Assembly: GCF_033568475.1 (NCBI RefSeq)
Contig: NC_133122.1
Span: forward strand, 147,884,861-147,948,860
Direction of reading: 5' to 3'
Source of the DNA: Henckelia pumila
Lineage: Eukaryota; Streptophyta; Magnoliopsida; Lamiales; Gesneriaceae
Length of the DNA stretch: 64,000 bases
Shown in pieces: positions 34,371 to 46,029 of the stretch. The notes beneath the pieces were generated by a model, which saw only the letters and a program-made list of their open reading frames with translations, did no database searches and had not been told where the DNA came from. Both the position numbers and the translations under genes were made by a program. The stretch's first letter is position 1; the number at the start of each line of letters is the position of its first letter.

Positions 34371-36017
34371 ATGGCTTCCAACAAAGGCAGCGAGGGTACG
34401 AGTCATCATCATCATCACTCCGCCGATCATTTTTTATTGGAACAAGAACAACATCAGCATCACCATCATCAGCTTCAGCATATTCAACATCATCATCATA
34501 ATCATCATCATCAACATCAGCAGCAGCAGACTAGTAATCAGATTTCTTTTGGGATGATGCAATCTTCTTCATCATCGTCAGCTATTCCGGGAACTTTCAA
34601 TATGTAACAAGTTTTCCATTAATTATATATATATATGTAGCTAGCTAATCCGATTTCTCTTTCTCCCAACTCTAATTTTCCTTTTGCTTAATTCTTTTTT
34701 CATCTCTTTGGATGGGATTATAATCGCAGAAGCAAGGATACTGGAACTTATGACTTGGGTGAACTGGATCAAGCTCTTTTTCTGTATCTGGATGGCCAAG
34801 ATCAATCGGCTCAAGATCAAAGACGTAAACTTTTTTTTTTTCCTTCCTTCCCTTTCAACATATAAAGAATATTGATTCACTTTTTTTTTTTTAAAGAAAA
34901 AAAAAATTTGAAGTTTTTGTCAAAGCTGATATATTTGTCTGATCTGTCTCCTCTATTTTCAGCTACAAGAGGGCATTAAATTCAAAAATTTTTTTTTCTT
35001 TCTCTTAAATTTTATTAAAAACACTGCTGAGATTCTCCGGGTGTTATTGTTTCAAATTGGGGTCATGAGGAAAGTATGTTTAATTTCTTGGAAGGACAAA
35101 AAAAAAAAAAAAAGAAAAAGAAAAACCCCACTCATTGTACTTCCTTTGACCAGATCCTCTCTGAGCAGGAGATATATTTTTTTTACTCCTCGTGAAATGA
35201 AAAACAGAAGGGAATCAAAGGATCTTCTTGTGTCTTTTTGTTTTTAATGTAATCTTTTGAATTCTGAAATTTTTGGACCGCGACATGTAACAACTTGTGA
35301 TACATGAATTTGCTGCAAACTCTGATTGTACTGAAAAAGAGAGACCAATCAGAGATTATTGCTTTCTGTTTCATCTATTTATTTTTTCCAAAATTTATTT
35401 CCCCTCTGTTGTTTCTGTTTTTCTTTTGCACAGATAGCTTTGCATGACTTTCTTTTTTCATACCCTAACACCCACATCTCTAAATTTTTTCTCTCCACAA
35501 TTTACATTATCATCATACAATACACCAGACTAATAAAGTTTCTTTCCTCTTTTTTGTACCATATATTTCTTGAATTTTCTTCTTCTGATTGAATGTGAGC
35601 AGAAAATTCTGGGATTAGGCCACACACTTTAAACATCTTCCCTTCTCAACCCATGCACGTGGAGCCATCTGCTGCTGCAGCCACACCAAAGGTAAAAATT
35701 ACACAATAGTGGGTTTTGTTTAAAATTTTTTTTATCCCAATATTTCTTGAGAAAAATTAAATTAATCTGATTTGAATATATATCTTTCATTTGATTTGGT
35801 AATTATAAGTAATGGGTTTTGTTTAAAATTGTGTTTGGTAGGCAAATAGTGGTGGATTAGTTTCTGCAGCTTCCGGGTCTGGCTCCAAGAGATCATCTGA
35901 GCCGTCCATGGAATTAGCTAACCCTAGAAATGATGTTTCTTCTGCTCCCCAACAGGCCAAAGCAGTTAAGGTTAGGACATAAAATATATATTACAATAAT
36001 ATATATATGTATATATC

Positions 36018-36048
<31 letters not shown>

Positions 36049-39000
36049 TACTTTTTTTGATATACATAATAAAGTTTTATAATTTCTATGTTGTTGTTGC
36101 TTTCTATTTTATGGCAGCGTGAGGGAAACAGGAGAGGTCCTACTTCAAGTACAGAACATGAAACACCCAAGACTCCAGATCCTAAGGTTTTAATTTATTT
36201 ATTTATATTTTATTTTGTTTTTTTTAAATCTCATTTTAGGAAAAATACAATATTATTAATTACTGTATGTAGTTTCTTTCAAACACACAGACAACGTGAG
36301 GGTGTGTGTTTTTATCTGAACCTCCTTTTGTTAAATTTCAATGCAAATGCAGACTCTTAGGAGGCTTGCTCAGAATCGAGAGGCAGCCAGGAAGAGCAGG
36401 CTTAGGAAAAAGGTGATTAAATTTAGAACAAAAAAATTAAGATATATAGATTAATTTTATAACCGATTAAGCTTAATTTTTGTGTTAATTCATTAATTAA
36501 TTAATTACTTTGTGTTTAAATCACACAGGCTTATGTGCAGCAGCTAGAGTCAAGTAGGATTAGGCTAACTCAGATTGAACAGGAAATACAAAGGGCAAGA
36601 TCTCAAGTAAGCTAGCTAGTCTTTGATTTAGTATTAATATTTGCCGCCATTAATTAGTTTAATATTCCAAATTGTAGATGAATAATAATAATATGACCTA
36701 TGATTGGTCAATTTTTAATTAATTGATTAACTTATGATTATTTCTTCTGTTAGGGATTTTATTTAGGAGGAAATGCTCTAGGAGACCAAGGCCTTCCTGT
36801 TGGTATGGGCAACATAAATTCAGGTATGTAAAGTCAACAGTTAATAATTTTCATTTTATTGATTTTTTTTAATGCAACTTGCAATTTTAATACAAGTACT
36901 TTCTTAAATCTTATTATTATTTCACAATAGTTATCTTAAATTTTTTTTTTTTATTATGTACGTTGAATATTATTCTAGATGCAGCAGTTTTCGACTTGGA
37001 GTATGCGCGGTGGCTGGAGGAGCACCACCGTCTGATGGTGGAGCTCCGGAATGCCGTGCAGGAACACTTGCCGGAGAACGAGCTCCGGATCTTCGTAGAC
37101 AACAGCTTGGCGCACTATGATCAGGTTATGAACCTTAAGAGCATGATCGCCAAAACCGACGTGTTCCACCTCGTCTCGGGCATGTGGAAGACCCCTGCCG
37201 AGCGTTGCTTCATGTGGATGGGAGGTTTCCGGCCATCCGAGGTGATCAAGGTTTGTCTAAATACACAACTAATTAAAACCCTAACAAAAACCTATCAGAC
37301 AAAAAAACCCGCTAAAGAATCGATCCAATTCACAAATATGTTCAATCTCTTAGAAATGTTGAGATATATAACTTAGAGTGACATTTTTGTTTTTGAACAA
37401 TCAAGAAAATTGGTAAGAGTGGCCATCATGCAAACCCTAGTTTATGATATATTTATTAAATACGAAACGCAAAATGTATAATTTTTTTTTTTACCTGAAA
37501 CTTAAGCATTATATTCTTCAAAATCGAAAGCGAATAATGTGGCCACGGCATGGAGAAATATGTACGTAGGAGTGCTAGACGTTAATTGCATGGATAAATG
37601 GACAGCAGTTGTCTGTGCATTTGTGAAAAAGGTTTCATTATATAATATTTGTAAAACAGTACAATGACGAAATGATATAATGATTCTTTTCCTTTATAGG
37701 TTAGTGTTAGGTTTTATTCCCAACCAAACCATAAAGTCCATATGTCTGTTGGTGTCTCTTCGTGTTTGTTTTCCAATTATTTGCACACTATGGATATGTG
37801 CACGCCATGACTTACTCATACGAGTTGTCGTCGGGGGCGAAATAATTTTTTAGGTCTACTAACTTATCATTTCATGAATTTCGATTCAATAGGCATTAGT
37901 TCAAGGTTTGGTTTCGATGTTTTTTTAGTTTTTTTTAATCCTGACATTGGAGAATATTGACGTGGAACTAAAAAATTGCTGATGTGGTATAAAAAATAAT
38001 TGCTCATATGACTGGCTTCACATCATCAATTTTTAGTTCCATGTCAATATTGATGTGGTATAAAAATTGCTAATATGTCTGGTTTCACATCAGAGCTAAA
38101 CAGCCGGAAACAAAAAATTAATAAATCAAAATCAAATTTTGAATATTTAGGGAACCAAAATATAAATTATGACAAGTTAATAAACCAAAAAAATTTATTT
38201 TTTCTTGAACCAAAATACAAATTATGACAACTATAAATAAATAGAATTAATATTTGTTTAATTAATCTGCAGATAATCTTGAATCAAGTAGAGCCATTGA
38301 CAGAACAACAACTTCTGGCGATATGTGGGTTGCAGCAATCAACACAAGAAGCAGAAGAAGCCCTTTCACAAGGTTTAGATGCTCTAAATCAGTCGATATC
38401 CGAAACGATCGCTTCGGATTCGCTCAGCATCCCTCCAAACATGAACACTTATATGGGACAAATGGCTTCTGCCATGAACAAACTCTCCACCCTTGAAGGT
38501 TTTGTTAGACAGGTAACTAATTTATAATATGCCTTTTAATTTAATTTTTTATGGTTTAAATATATATCGAGCCATGTTTAACAACCTTAATCACTTCATA
38601 ATAATCCTCATTAACACCATACTAGTTATCTGTGACACCAAGTCCCCATTGATTATAGAAAAATATTTCATGTACATTTAATTTAATAATTTGAAACAGA
38701 AATAGAGCTCATTTATTTATCATTTTTAAGGAAAGTAATAATAAGTGAAGAGTATCGTCCGCATCATTTAGCCATCCTGAACTAGTTGCATGCATAAATT
38801 TCTCTATACGGAAGGTATATACGACGTCACTCCCAACATAAGAATAAAAAGGGCTCATGAAATATTTAATGTACATTATACGATGAATAGATATACACGT
38901 GAAAGATGAAATGTTATCTTAAGTATATTGTCTCAAAAGCATATGCAAAGTAGATATTTATTAATACATGCATGTGAGATTTAAATATTTTTTTGAGATC

Positions 39001-40385
39001 CCAGAAAAAATATCAATCTTTAAATGCACACTCAGGATATATATTACTCTGCACAAAAAGAAGTATTTAGATAAAATTTCAGGGGAAAAACAATTTCATG
39101 TGGAATCTTTAATAACCACTTAATTCGATGTCGGGGGGGCAAAAATGTCTTTATCATAAAGATTTTATGTCCATATATATTATGCATGATGTCATTTTCA
39201 TAACCGTTTGACCTAAACCATATCAAATAGACCACCCAACACATGTATATCAATTAATTCAACGATTTATTTTGTGGTGTTATTTGTGTTACAAATTATT
39301 CTAATTAATTAGTTGGAATTTTACGGTAGATGGACATATACTAATCATTCATTCATTATATACATATTGATTATTTTGTGGTAGGTGAAGACTAATTAAT
39401 CATGGTCATTATAAAATTTTTATACATCTACTAATTTCACTAAATAGTTGGCCTTCTCTTAATTCTCGAATTATAAAATTCTATGGTCTTAATTCTCTAA
39501 ACAACAAAAATACATTTAAATATATTTAAAATCCAGTAATCCAAACGCAACCTAAAAAAAATGTAATTGTAGCTTCATGGGTGGATAATGGATTTACTAT
39601 TCCGTGACCTTTTGATTTGCATGTAATTTGGTGTGTGTTAAAGATAATTAATCACTAAAAGATTTTATTTGAAGTGAATAGTTAGACTTGTAGATGTTTT
39701 CGTTTATTGTGTAATTTTTCATTCAATCACTTCTCCACTGCACGCATAAGTTATCTTATTTTCGGCTATTTTGGTCAATTTTTTGACGACGGTAAATTTC
39801 GATATTATATTAATATTTTCTGGTGTTGCAACATCAATTTGATCAAAATAATCGAAAATTAAAAAGTTGATACACTGAAACCAAACTTTGAAGACTTAAT
39901 GAATCAAAATCAAATTGTACAAGTTGAGGGGGAAAAAACTATTTTCCTTCATGAAATTATTGCTGTTCTCTATTGTTTGTACTAAAATTCGAAAATAATA
40001 GAAGAGGGACTTCCAACTTCGTAATATATATATATATATATATATAAGAATATGCGATTTTGGTTCCAGTATTCGTCTCATTTTTAAAATCATGTCAACG
40101 CATACGTATAAATTTCTAATGTTGATACTATATCATAAATCAAAAAGTCAACATTCATGCACGATGAATTATTTTTATTTTTCTTTCATTATTTCTTTTG
40201 TTTGAATATATTAAATATTGTTATATATTTTACAGGCTGATAATTTAAGGCACCAAACCCTACATCGGCTGCATCAAATCTTGACTACGCGCCAAGCTGC
40301 ACGGTGTTTTCTTGCCATCGCCGAATACTCCCACCGCCTCCGTGCCCTCAGTTCCCTCTGGTTGGCCCGCCCCCGTCAAGAGTGA
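34371..40385 (+). CDS. TGA10: TGA-class bZIP transcription factor (TGA9/TGA10 clade)
   Basis: Eleven exons in phase: 34371-34603, 34730-34824, 35603-35691, 35842-35970, 36118-36186, 36353-36412, 36529-36606, 36754-36823, 36979-37250, 38273-38512, 40236-40385; 494 residues. Residues 13-52 are His/Gln-rich. The clade motif YDLGELDQALFLYLDGQ is in exon 2, and RPHTLNIFPSQPMHVEPS in exon 3. The basic region NREAARKSRLRKK (about 213-225) and a short zipper with heptad L, L, I (about 231-245) bind TGACG (as-1) sites. The DOG1 domain begins near residue 280 (FDLEYARWLEEHHRLM) and includes AERCFMWMGGFRPSEVIK. In Arabidopsis TGA9/TGA10 act with ROXY glutaredoxins in anther development. Introns 9 and 10 are long and carry foldback and simple repeats. 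TGA9 is the alternative name. Confidence 0.94.
36020..36042. repeat. (TG)n microsatellite in TGA intron 4
   Basis: About 11 GT/TG units following a short TATA-rich run. Confidence 0.9.
37834..38204. mobile_element. Foldback MITE inside TGA intron 9
   Basis: The left arm (ATAATTTTTTAGGTCTACTAACTT) and the right arm (AAGTTAATAAACCAAAAAAATTTATT) are inverted repeats related to the foldback at 29776. The centre contains two partial copies of a TTGATGTGGTATAAAAATTGCT unit, suggesting a local duplication. It lies in the sense intron and leaves both splice sites intact. Confidence 0.65.
38513..40235. other. TGA intron 10 (1.7 kb), mostly unassigned
   Basis: The longest intron of the gene, GT...TTTTACAG. 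It is AT-rich, with a half-foldback related to the GGACCAAAA family at about 39830-39945 and a (TA)n run at about 40025-40046. No exon-like sequence is needed to keep the frame. Confidence 0.6.
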
Positions 40386-40899
40386 AAACGGAGAGGCGAA
40401 GAGGGAAAACAAAAAAGGAAGAAAAAAAACACAGAGAGGACTAGAAAAAAAAAATGGTAGCAAGATAGCTAGATATTTTCAATATATATTCTAAAAAAAC
40501 TTTAGTTAGTAGTTTAGTTATCGTCTCTAGCCTCTTTAAATCGTAGAGATGTATAGATAGACGTACGTTTTAGAGTCTTAAGTAGTAAAGATAATGCTAA
40601 TTTTAACTTCTTTTTTCTTCTACATTCTCCATCATTAATTACCATTTAATTTAATTTTCCGCTTGAAATATAAGTTCAAAAGGAATTAGATATGAATGTT
40701 TTGCAATCAATCTTACTGTTTTGGCGCAAAAATGAGTTACACTCACCAAATTTTGCGCGACACTTGCTAATCATTTTCGACTTTTCAGTACTGTGTGGAG
40801 GCTCAAAAATAACAACAAAACAAAGAACGATCGATAAATATGGCAAGAACTTGATGAACATGAATTATTCTTTCGTTAAATTAGAGAGATTCACACAAA

Positions 40900-40930
<31 letters not shown>

Positions 40931-41039
40931 CACACGTATTGATCTTATTCTGAATTATTGTTGATATATATACATATATATATACACTAACTATGCATTC
41001 TGTGATTATTTTGATTTCATAAAAATTATATAACTCTTC
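40386..41039. other. 3' region of TGA and spacer
   Basis: The first few hundred bases are likely 3' untranslated region (purine-rich, then TAGTTAGTAGTTTAG). An A-run followed by (CA)n lies at about 40900-40936. No gene. Confidence 0.45.
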
Positions 41040-41230
41040 CACAATACAATAATTTAAGATCCATAAAAACTATTGTTACACAGTCTTACAACAAGTCAAT
41101 TTTGTGTGCAGATCTCCGATCTAACCCATGAAAAATATTATGTATTCTTTTAAGTCAAAAATATCAATTATGTATATGAGATCGACCTGTTCACGGATAT
41201 AGATCCATAAGATCGTCTCATACCAAACAA
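41040..41230. mobile_element. MITE-like sequence of the GTCTCA family (degenerate)
   Basis: Motifs GATCTAACCCATG, GATCGACCTGTTCACGG and GATCGTCTCATACCAA resemble the inner parts of the MITEs at 23354 and 27482. Ends are unclear. Confidence 0.4.
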
Positions 41231-41341
41231 AGTATTTAAGATTACAGCCAATGATTGACCAAAATATATGGAATTAGTCAAGACTTTGAAGCTGTGGGTG
41301 TAGCGTACCTTAAGGAGATTAAACATATATACTAACTTGAT

Positions 41342-41345
<4 letters not shown>

Positions 41346-41387
<42 letters not shown>
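41346..41387. repeat. (TA)n microsatellite, left of MITE A
   Basis: About 42 bp of AT/TA repeats directly abutting the foldback element. Confidence 0.95.
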
Positions 41388-41390
<3 letters not shown>

Positions 41391-41541
41391 TAATTTTCAG
41401 CTGCCCAACCATTCTTGCTCAACTCGTCCCTGACCACTCGGGTTTTAGTTGTTTTTTTTAAAAAAAATTCGTATCATTAAAACCCACTATCGGATTTTAG
41501 TTGTCGGGATGAGTTGTGCATCATTGGTTGGACATCTGAAA

Positions 41542-41546
<5 letters not shown>
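41388..41546. mobile_element. Foldback MITE A within a TA microsatellite
   Basis: The arms TAATTTTCAGCTGCCCAACC and GGTTGGACATCTGAAAATTTA are inverted, with further pairing of TGCTCAACTCGTCCCTGAC to GTCGGGATGAGTTGTGCA. TA repeats lie on both sides. No coding capacity. Confidence 0.75.

Positions 41547-41580
<34 letters not shown>
41547..41580. repeat. (TA)n microsatellite between MITE A and B
   Basis: About 34 bp of TA repeats. Confidence 0.95.
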
Positions 41581-41585
<5 letters not shown>

Positions 41586-41750
41586 GATACCCTGCACCCT
41601 AGGTGTGCAGGGTAACATGAGTACCGCATACGTGGCGGTCCATGATTGGTCAGCCAGTTTTTGTAAAAAACAATTGTGTGGTTGTGGGCGCGCCACGTAG
41701 GCAGGTGCCCACAGGTGTGCAGGGTAAGGGTGTGCAGGGTATCATTACTC
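41581..41750. mobile_element. MITE B with CCCTGCACACC ends in a TA microsatellite
   Basis: The left end GAAATGATACCCTGCACCC and the right end GGGTGTGCAGGGTATCATTACTC are inverted repeats; further internal copies of GTGTGCAGGGTA occur near each end. TA repeats flank both sides. The GC-richer core contains GTGGCGGTCCATGATTGGTCAG and GGGCGCGCCACGTAGGC in inverted relation. Confidence 0.8.
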
Positions 41751-41769
41751 TATATATATATATATAATA

Positions 41770-42159
41770 CATATATTGCAAAGTACTTCATTATATTGAT
41801 CTTATCAGGTCAAAGTTATATATGTGACAGGAAACAAAAGGATAGCTTGACCGAAGATAAAAAGAAATGCACCGTCGAATAAGTTGGTTGATAGTAGGTA
41901 CACTTAATTGAAAGATATTTGTTTAATTCATTTTTTTGTTGGTTTCTTCTTTTGCAATATATATACACATCTTTCTATCTATGCTATATAATTTCATATG
42001 TTTAAAAAGTCACCTAAAACAATATCTTATATGTTTATATCCCTCTCGTGTTGTCAAAGATACTTAAATTTAATTAATTTATGAGATACTATAATAATTT
42101 CACATAAATTAGTGGTCGGGAAAATTATTGCTCTTTATATATCCCAAAAAGTGTTCTAA
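41770..42159. other. Spacer with nothing identifiable
   Basis: AT-rich DNA. No gene or repeat recognised. Confidence 0.5.
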
Positions 42160-42420
42160 AGACGTCGTCTAAGACCGTGTAGGTGTTGTTTTTCCCATAA
42201 TCGTTTTATCTAGGCGCGATAATCGCCACCTAGCCGGGCCTTCGTGTGAAGGATTAATCACCACCTAGGCACGAGGTTATTGGTATTATACTCTTCAAGA
42301 CCAAAATGATATATATTTAGGCTTTAAAAAAAATCTAGACGGCTAGGTATTAAATGATGGATTGTCGTGCGCCTTGCTTAGCGCTTTATAGAGCATTGCT
42401 CCAAAGTACGTACTCATACG
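42160..42420. repeat. Repeat with CCTAGGCG-type motifs
   Basis: TCTAGGCGCGATAATCGCC, CACCTAGCCGG, CACCTAGGCACGAGG, GACGGCTAGG and GCGCCTTGCTTAGCGC are short inverted and direct variants in 260 bp. This resembles a non-autonomous transposon, but I cannot place its ends or class. Confidence 0.35.
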
Positions 42421-43307
42421 TGTTGACATGCCTTTGATTATTGAGACGTGGTTACAAAATATGTATGATAGAAAAGATATAAATCAATAATTATCGATAA
42501 CATTCAATCATTTGTTAAACTAATTGAAACAATCATTACATAAAACAAAAATATAACTAAATCATCATCTGTCACATCAATATATATGGATATATAAGTT
42601 AAATATGAGATTGTGTTTGCATATATATATATACGTCGGAGCATAATTTTGAGGTATTATATATCATGTATATGCGCGCGTTGGATGTCGCATGGCTGGT
42701 ACAATAAAATTCCATAAAACTTTTTAAAAAAGAATTTATCCAAATGAAAAAATGAATCAATTAAATCAATAGCTCGAAGCCCAACGAATAATTAATATTA
42801 AATTATTTTATCGAGTTGATCCAAAATTAAATATTGGTAAATATTGTACAAAAACTTATAAATAAATGAGAGGCCAGCTATAAAGTTTAGCCCAATGGAA
42901 ACAAAGGAAAATCAAACAGGTAACATCGATTGTTGAACACTATCAATTGGGTTGGATAGACGGGACAACAGCAAATTGAGCCTTGTATAAATTAAAATGA
43001 ATTTCCCACTCATATTCAAATTCAACTCGAAATTAATTAAAACTCGAGCCTAAAAGTTGTCATCATCATCACCATTCATGTTTTTCTTCTACAATTGAAA
43101 AAAGAATATGTGAAAATTATTCAACTCTCCCCATCCGAAATCCAAATTAAAAATAAAAAATCTTACCATTTATTTGACCATAACTGGACATATCAATTAG
43201 ATAATCATGATAATTTTTTATATTTCGTGATATACGTGCGTAGACCGTGCATGCAACTACCAACAAGTCGATAAAAACTATGTTCAACTTGAGTTTTATC
43301 CAAAATG
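42421..43307. other. Spacer with nothing identifiable
   Basis: AT-rich intergenic DNA. No gene seen. Confidence 0.5.
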
Positions 43308-43620
43308 GGGAAAATTGCTTTTTTGGTCCTGTATGTTTGTCACTTTGCGATTTTGGTCCTTTATATTTTCAGATTGCAGTTTTAGTCCGCTATCTTTATT
43401 TTTTTGGCAATTTTAGTCCTTTTTCCGATGTGGCGCTGACGTGGCACAAATTCAATGCTGATGTGGAGCTGACGTGTACAGTGCCACGTCAGCATTTTCG
43501 AAGAAAAAGGACCGAAATTGCCAAAAATCGAAACATACAGGACTAAAACTGAAATGTGAAAACATAAAGGACCAAAATCGCAAAGTGACAAACATACAGG
43601 ACTAAATTTGCAATTTTCCC
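43308..43620. mobile_element. Long foldback MITE with ~60-bp terminal repeats
   Basis: The left arm GGGAAAATTGC...GTCCTGTATGTTTGTCACTTTG and the inverted right arm match at nearly every position for about 60 bp, then more loosely to the centre, where GTGGCGCTGACGTGGCAC and GTGCCACGTCAGC also pair. The element is 313 bp with no coding capacity. Confidence 0.85.
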
Positions 43621-44531
43621 TCCAAAATGCAACATATATAACTTTTGGATGCATGCATGAGATATGTAAAGATACTAATTGGCCCATGTTCAAAGATTAT
43701 TGTTCCCTAAAAAAATATTATATATTATACATTAAACATAGTTCTTGTTCTATAAGGAGGATTTATTTATAACAGAACTCAGAATGAGATTATAAAATAA
43801 ATATATTCTAAATACGATGTCGTTTAAAGGGTGAGCAAGAGCAACATAATTTGCACACGCAGCTGAGGTGCACTGTACACGTGGCTATATATATCGTCAA
43901 TGCACGCCATGATAAAATGATAAAATCATTTTAATATAAGTCAGGGACGGAGTCAGGACTAGATATTAGAAGGGGGCCAATACAAAACTCGAGAAAGATC
44001 AAATATTTGTTATATATAACAATAAAATTTTAATTGTATTATATTTGTATCAAATACACATCAATATTCATCATAAAAAATTATAAATACATAATTATTT
44101 TTCAAATCTATTAGAATTAAGAATTTCTCTTTGCAAATCAAAAATTATATACAACTACAAGTGAACTATATCGAACGTTTTAGAAATTTGATTCTCAATA
44201 TAAACTAGCAAACAATCATTAAGAAATTCACCTTTCATCATATTATGAAGCATAATACTGACTATATTTATAATATAATTACATATTTAAAAAAACAAAG
44301 AAATCAATATATTTAAAATATTAATAATCCTCTGGAGTACATGTTAGAAATAAATGAAACATAAAAATTTATTTTAAAAATCCCGTAATAAAACATTAAT
44401 ATCAATGGATTTTTTTTTTTAAAAAAAACTTGTCTCACAAAAATTTAAAAGCGAGTTATAAGTCAAAAGAGTAAAAAAAATAAAAGAAAGGAACACACCT
44501 TTTATTTGAAAATTGTAGCCTTTAAACAAGA

Positions 44532-44565
44532 TGAAGGGAAGGGAAGGGAAGGGAAGGGAAGAGGG
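44532..44565 (+). repeat. (GGGAA)n repeat, G-quadruplex motif
   Basis: Five GGG runs spaced by AA, then a sixth after AAGA. This fits the classical intramolecular quadruplex pattern on the plus strand. Confidence 0.9.
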
Positions 44566-44737
44566 AAAAAAAAAATAAAAACCAAATATTGCATGCAAAA
44601 ATTGAGATTGACATCCAATAGATTATGTTTCTCAGTTTTGTAAAATTAATTCAAATAAATAAAAATATATTATTATTTTGATAGGATAAATAAAATTATG
44701 TAAAAAATTTTAAATAAATAATAAAAAAATAACAACG

Positions 44738-44740
<3 letters not shown>

Positions 44741-44770
<30 letters not shown>

Positions 44771-44771
44771 T
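44741..44771. repeat. (AC)n(AT)n microsatellite
   Basis: CACACACACA running into ATATATAT, inside the right part of the hAT-like element. Confidence 0.9.
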
Positions 44772-44969
44772 ATTATGGAACTAAAAAAAAAGTTGGGCCC
44801 CCAATCCATAACATGCCTCCGCTATATAAGTACTTATGCTAAAAATAGTACTGTTTAATTGAGTTTCTATTTTAAGATAAAATGATTGAAAAATTAAACT
44901 AAAATATGCTTCAGAAATTCTGTTTCGGCGTCTATTTAACATAATAAAAATTTCATGAAACTCGCCTCC

Positions 44970-45185
44970 AATGGATGTCCAAGTTGGTGGAGTAGGTGAA
45001 CTCTTGGCCAGAGGTTAGGAGTTCGATTCTCCCTACCAACACCTTCTTGGACTAGCCTGTCACAAAGGGCTTGCCCAGTGTGGTTTACCTGACTAGCCTA
45101 GTTTGCAGGCTACTGCGTTAGTCCGGGAGTTTACCCAGAGCGCACCGAAAGGTAGCGGCTGCGGGTTCCCACGTCAGAAAAAAAA
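44970..45185 (+). repeat. tRNA-derived SINE
   Basis: Box A-like GTCCAAGTTGGTGGAG (about 44977-44992) and box B-like AGTTCGATTCT (45020-45030) form a pol III internal promoter. The body has GACTAGCCTAGTTTGCAGGC and CACCGAAAGGTAGCGG, with an A-run at the 3' end. The copy at 28009 shares the arrangement and body. Confidence 0.75.
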
Positions 45186-45615
45186 TTGGGAAAATTGCAT
45201 ATATTACCCTTGTGAAATATTGGGTTAGCTCATGACAACCCCTTATGAAAGTTTTTTAAGTTCATAACCCCATGTGATTTTTGATATGTATCATGCACAC
45301 ATTTTTCAGTTAAAAATAACGAAAAAATGACGAAAATACCACTACTTAAAAAAATGAAAATATTAATATAAAATAATTATATATAATTTTCATAGTTATT
45401 TAACTAAAATTTGATTATTTTATTCAATTAAATATAAAATTATTAAAAAAATTAATTTAATCATTTTTAAGTTGGGGTATTTTCGTCATTTTTTAGTTGT
45501 AAATGTTTGTTTGCTACATATCTAGAATCCAAAGGGGTTATCAGCTTAAAAAGCTTTCATATGAGGTTATCAGCAAATCTGGGATTTCACAAGGGTAATA
45601 TATGCAATTTTCCAA
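45186..45615. mobile_element. Foldback element with perfect 30-bp terminal inverted repeats
   Basis: The ends GGAAAATTGCATATATTACC... and the exact inverse ...GGTAATATATGCAATTTTCC match over 30 bp (continuing through CTTGTGAAAT), with weaker pairing inward. A-runs flank it on both sides, so a target duplication cannot be told from low complexity. The left end sits in the SINE A-tail. Confidence 0.85.
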
Positions 45616-46029
45616 AAAAAAAATTCATGCAACTCTTTTTTTTTAAAATTTTGGTGTATAAAACATTTTTTAAGCTTAAGATTAAGACTACTGTTAAGTA
45701 TATAAACTGATCACCCTACATGCATATCATATACAATTCTTTATTATTAAGTAGAGTTAGTGGTATATATTTTACAACATTAATTAAAACATATAAGAAG
45801 ATCATACGTAATTTGTTTTGCATGTTAAATATATTATGCATTTAGTACTTAATTTATACTTAATTGCATGGATGATGTTGGTGATGCAATTCCAAAATCT
45901 CACGTTGGAAGATCAAAATGAAGAGTATGAGTTAATACATAGAATGATATCTGATGATATGATAAAAATACTATCATATATTTATTTATATTTTAGAGAT
46001 ATATCATAATATTGCATGTATATGCATGG
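45616..46029. other. Spacer with nothing identifiable
   Basis: AT-rich DNA without a supported gene. Confidence 0.5.

Larger units (their letters stand above)
43942..44823. mobile_element. Non-autonomous hAT-like element with 8-bp target duplication
   Basis: The left end CAGGGACGGAGTCAGGAC and the right end ATGCCTCCGCT are imperfect inverted repeats sharing CGGAG. They are backed by AGGGGGCC at the left and GGGCCCCC at the right. The element is 882 bp, flanked by a perfect 8-bp duplication ATATAAGT (43934-43941 and 44824-44831), the length made by hAT transposases. There is no transposase frame; the interior is AT-rich with a G-rich repeat and an (AC)n(AT)n run. Confidence 0.75.

Noticed and set aside
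34357..34557. Ile-rich frame overlapping TGA exon 1
   Set aside because: It is an alternate frame of the CAT repeats; the His/Gln frame joins perfectly to exon 2.
36088..36360. 90-codon frame across TGA exon 5
   Set aside because: It uses a different frame from the exon and runs through intron 5 sequence.
44975..45030. Possible tRNA gene
   Set aside because: Box A and box B are present, but the cloverleaf cannot be completed and the A-tail and relatives point to a SINE.
45818..46009. 63-codon frame with QFQNLTLEDQNEEYELI
   Set aside because: Looks vaguely protein-like, but has no domain, no upstream context and an AT-rich end. Not enough to call a gene.
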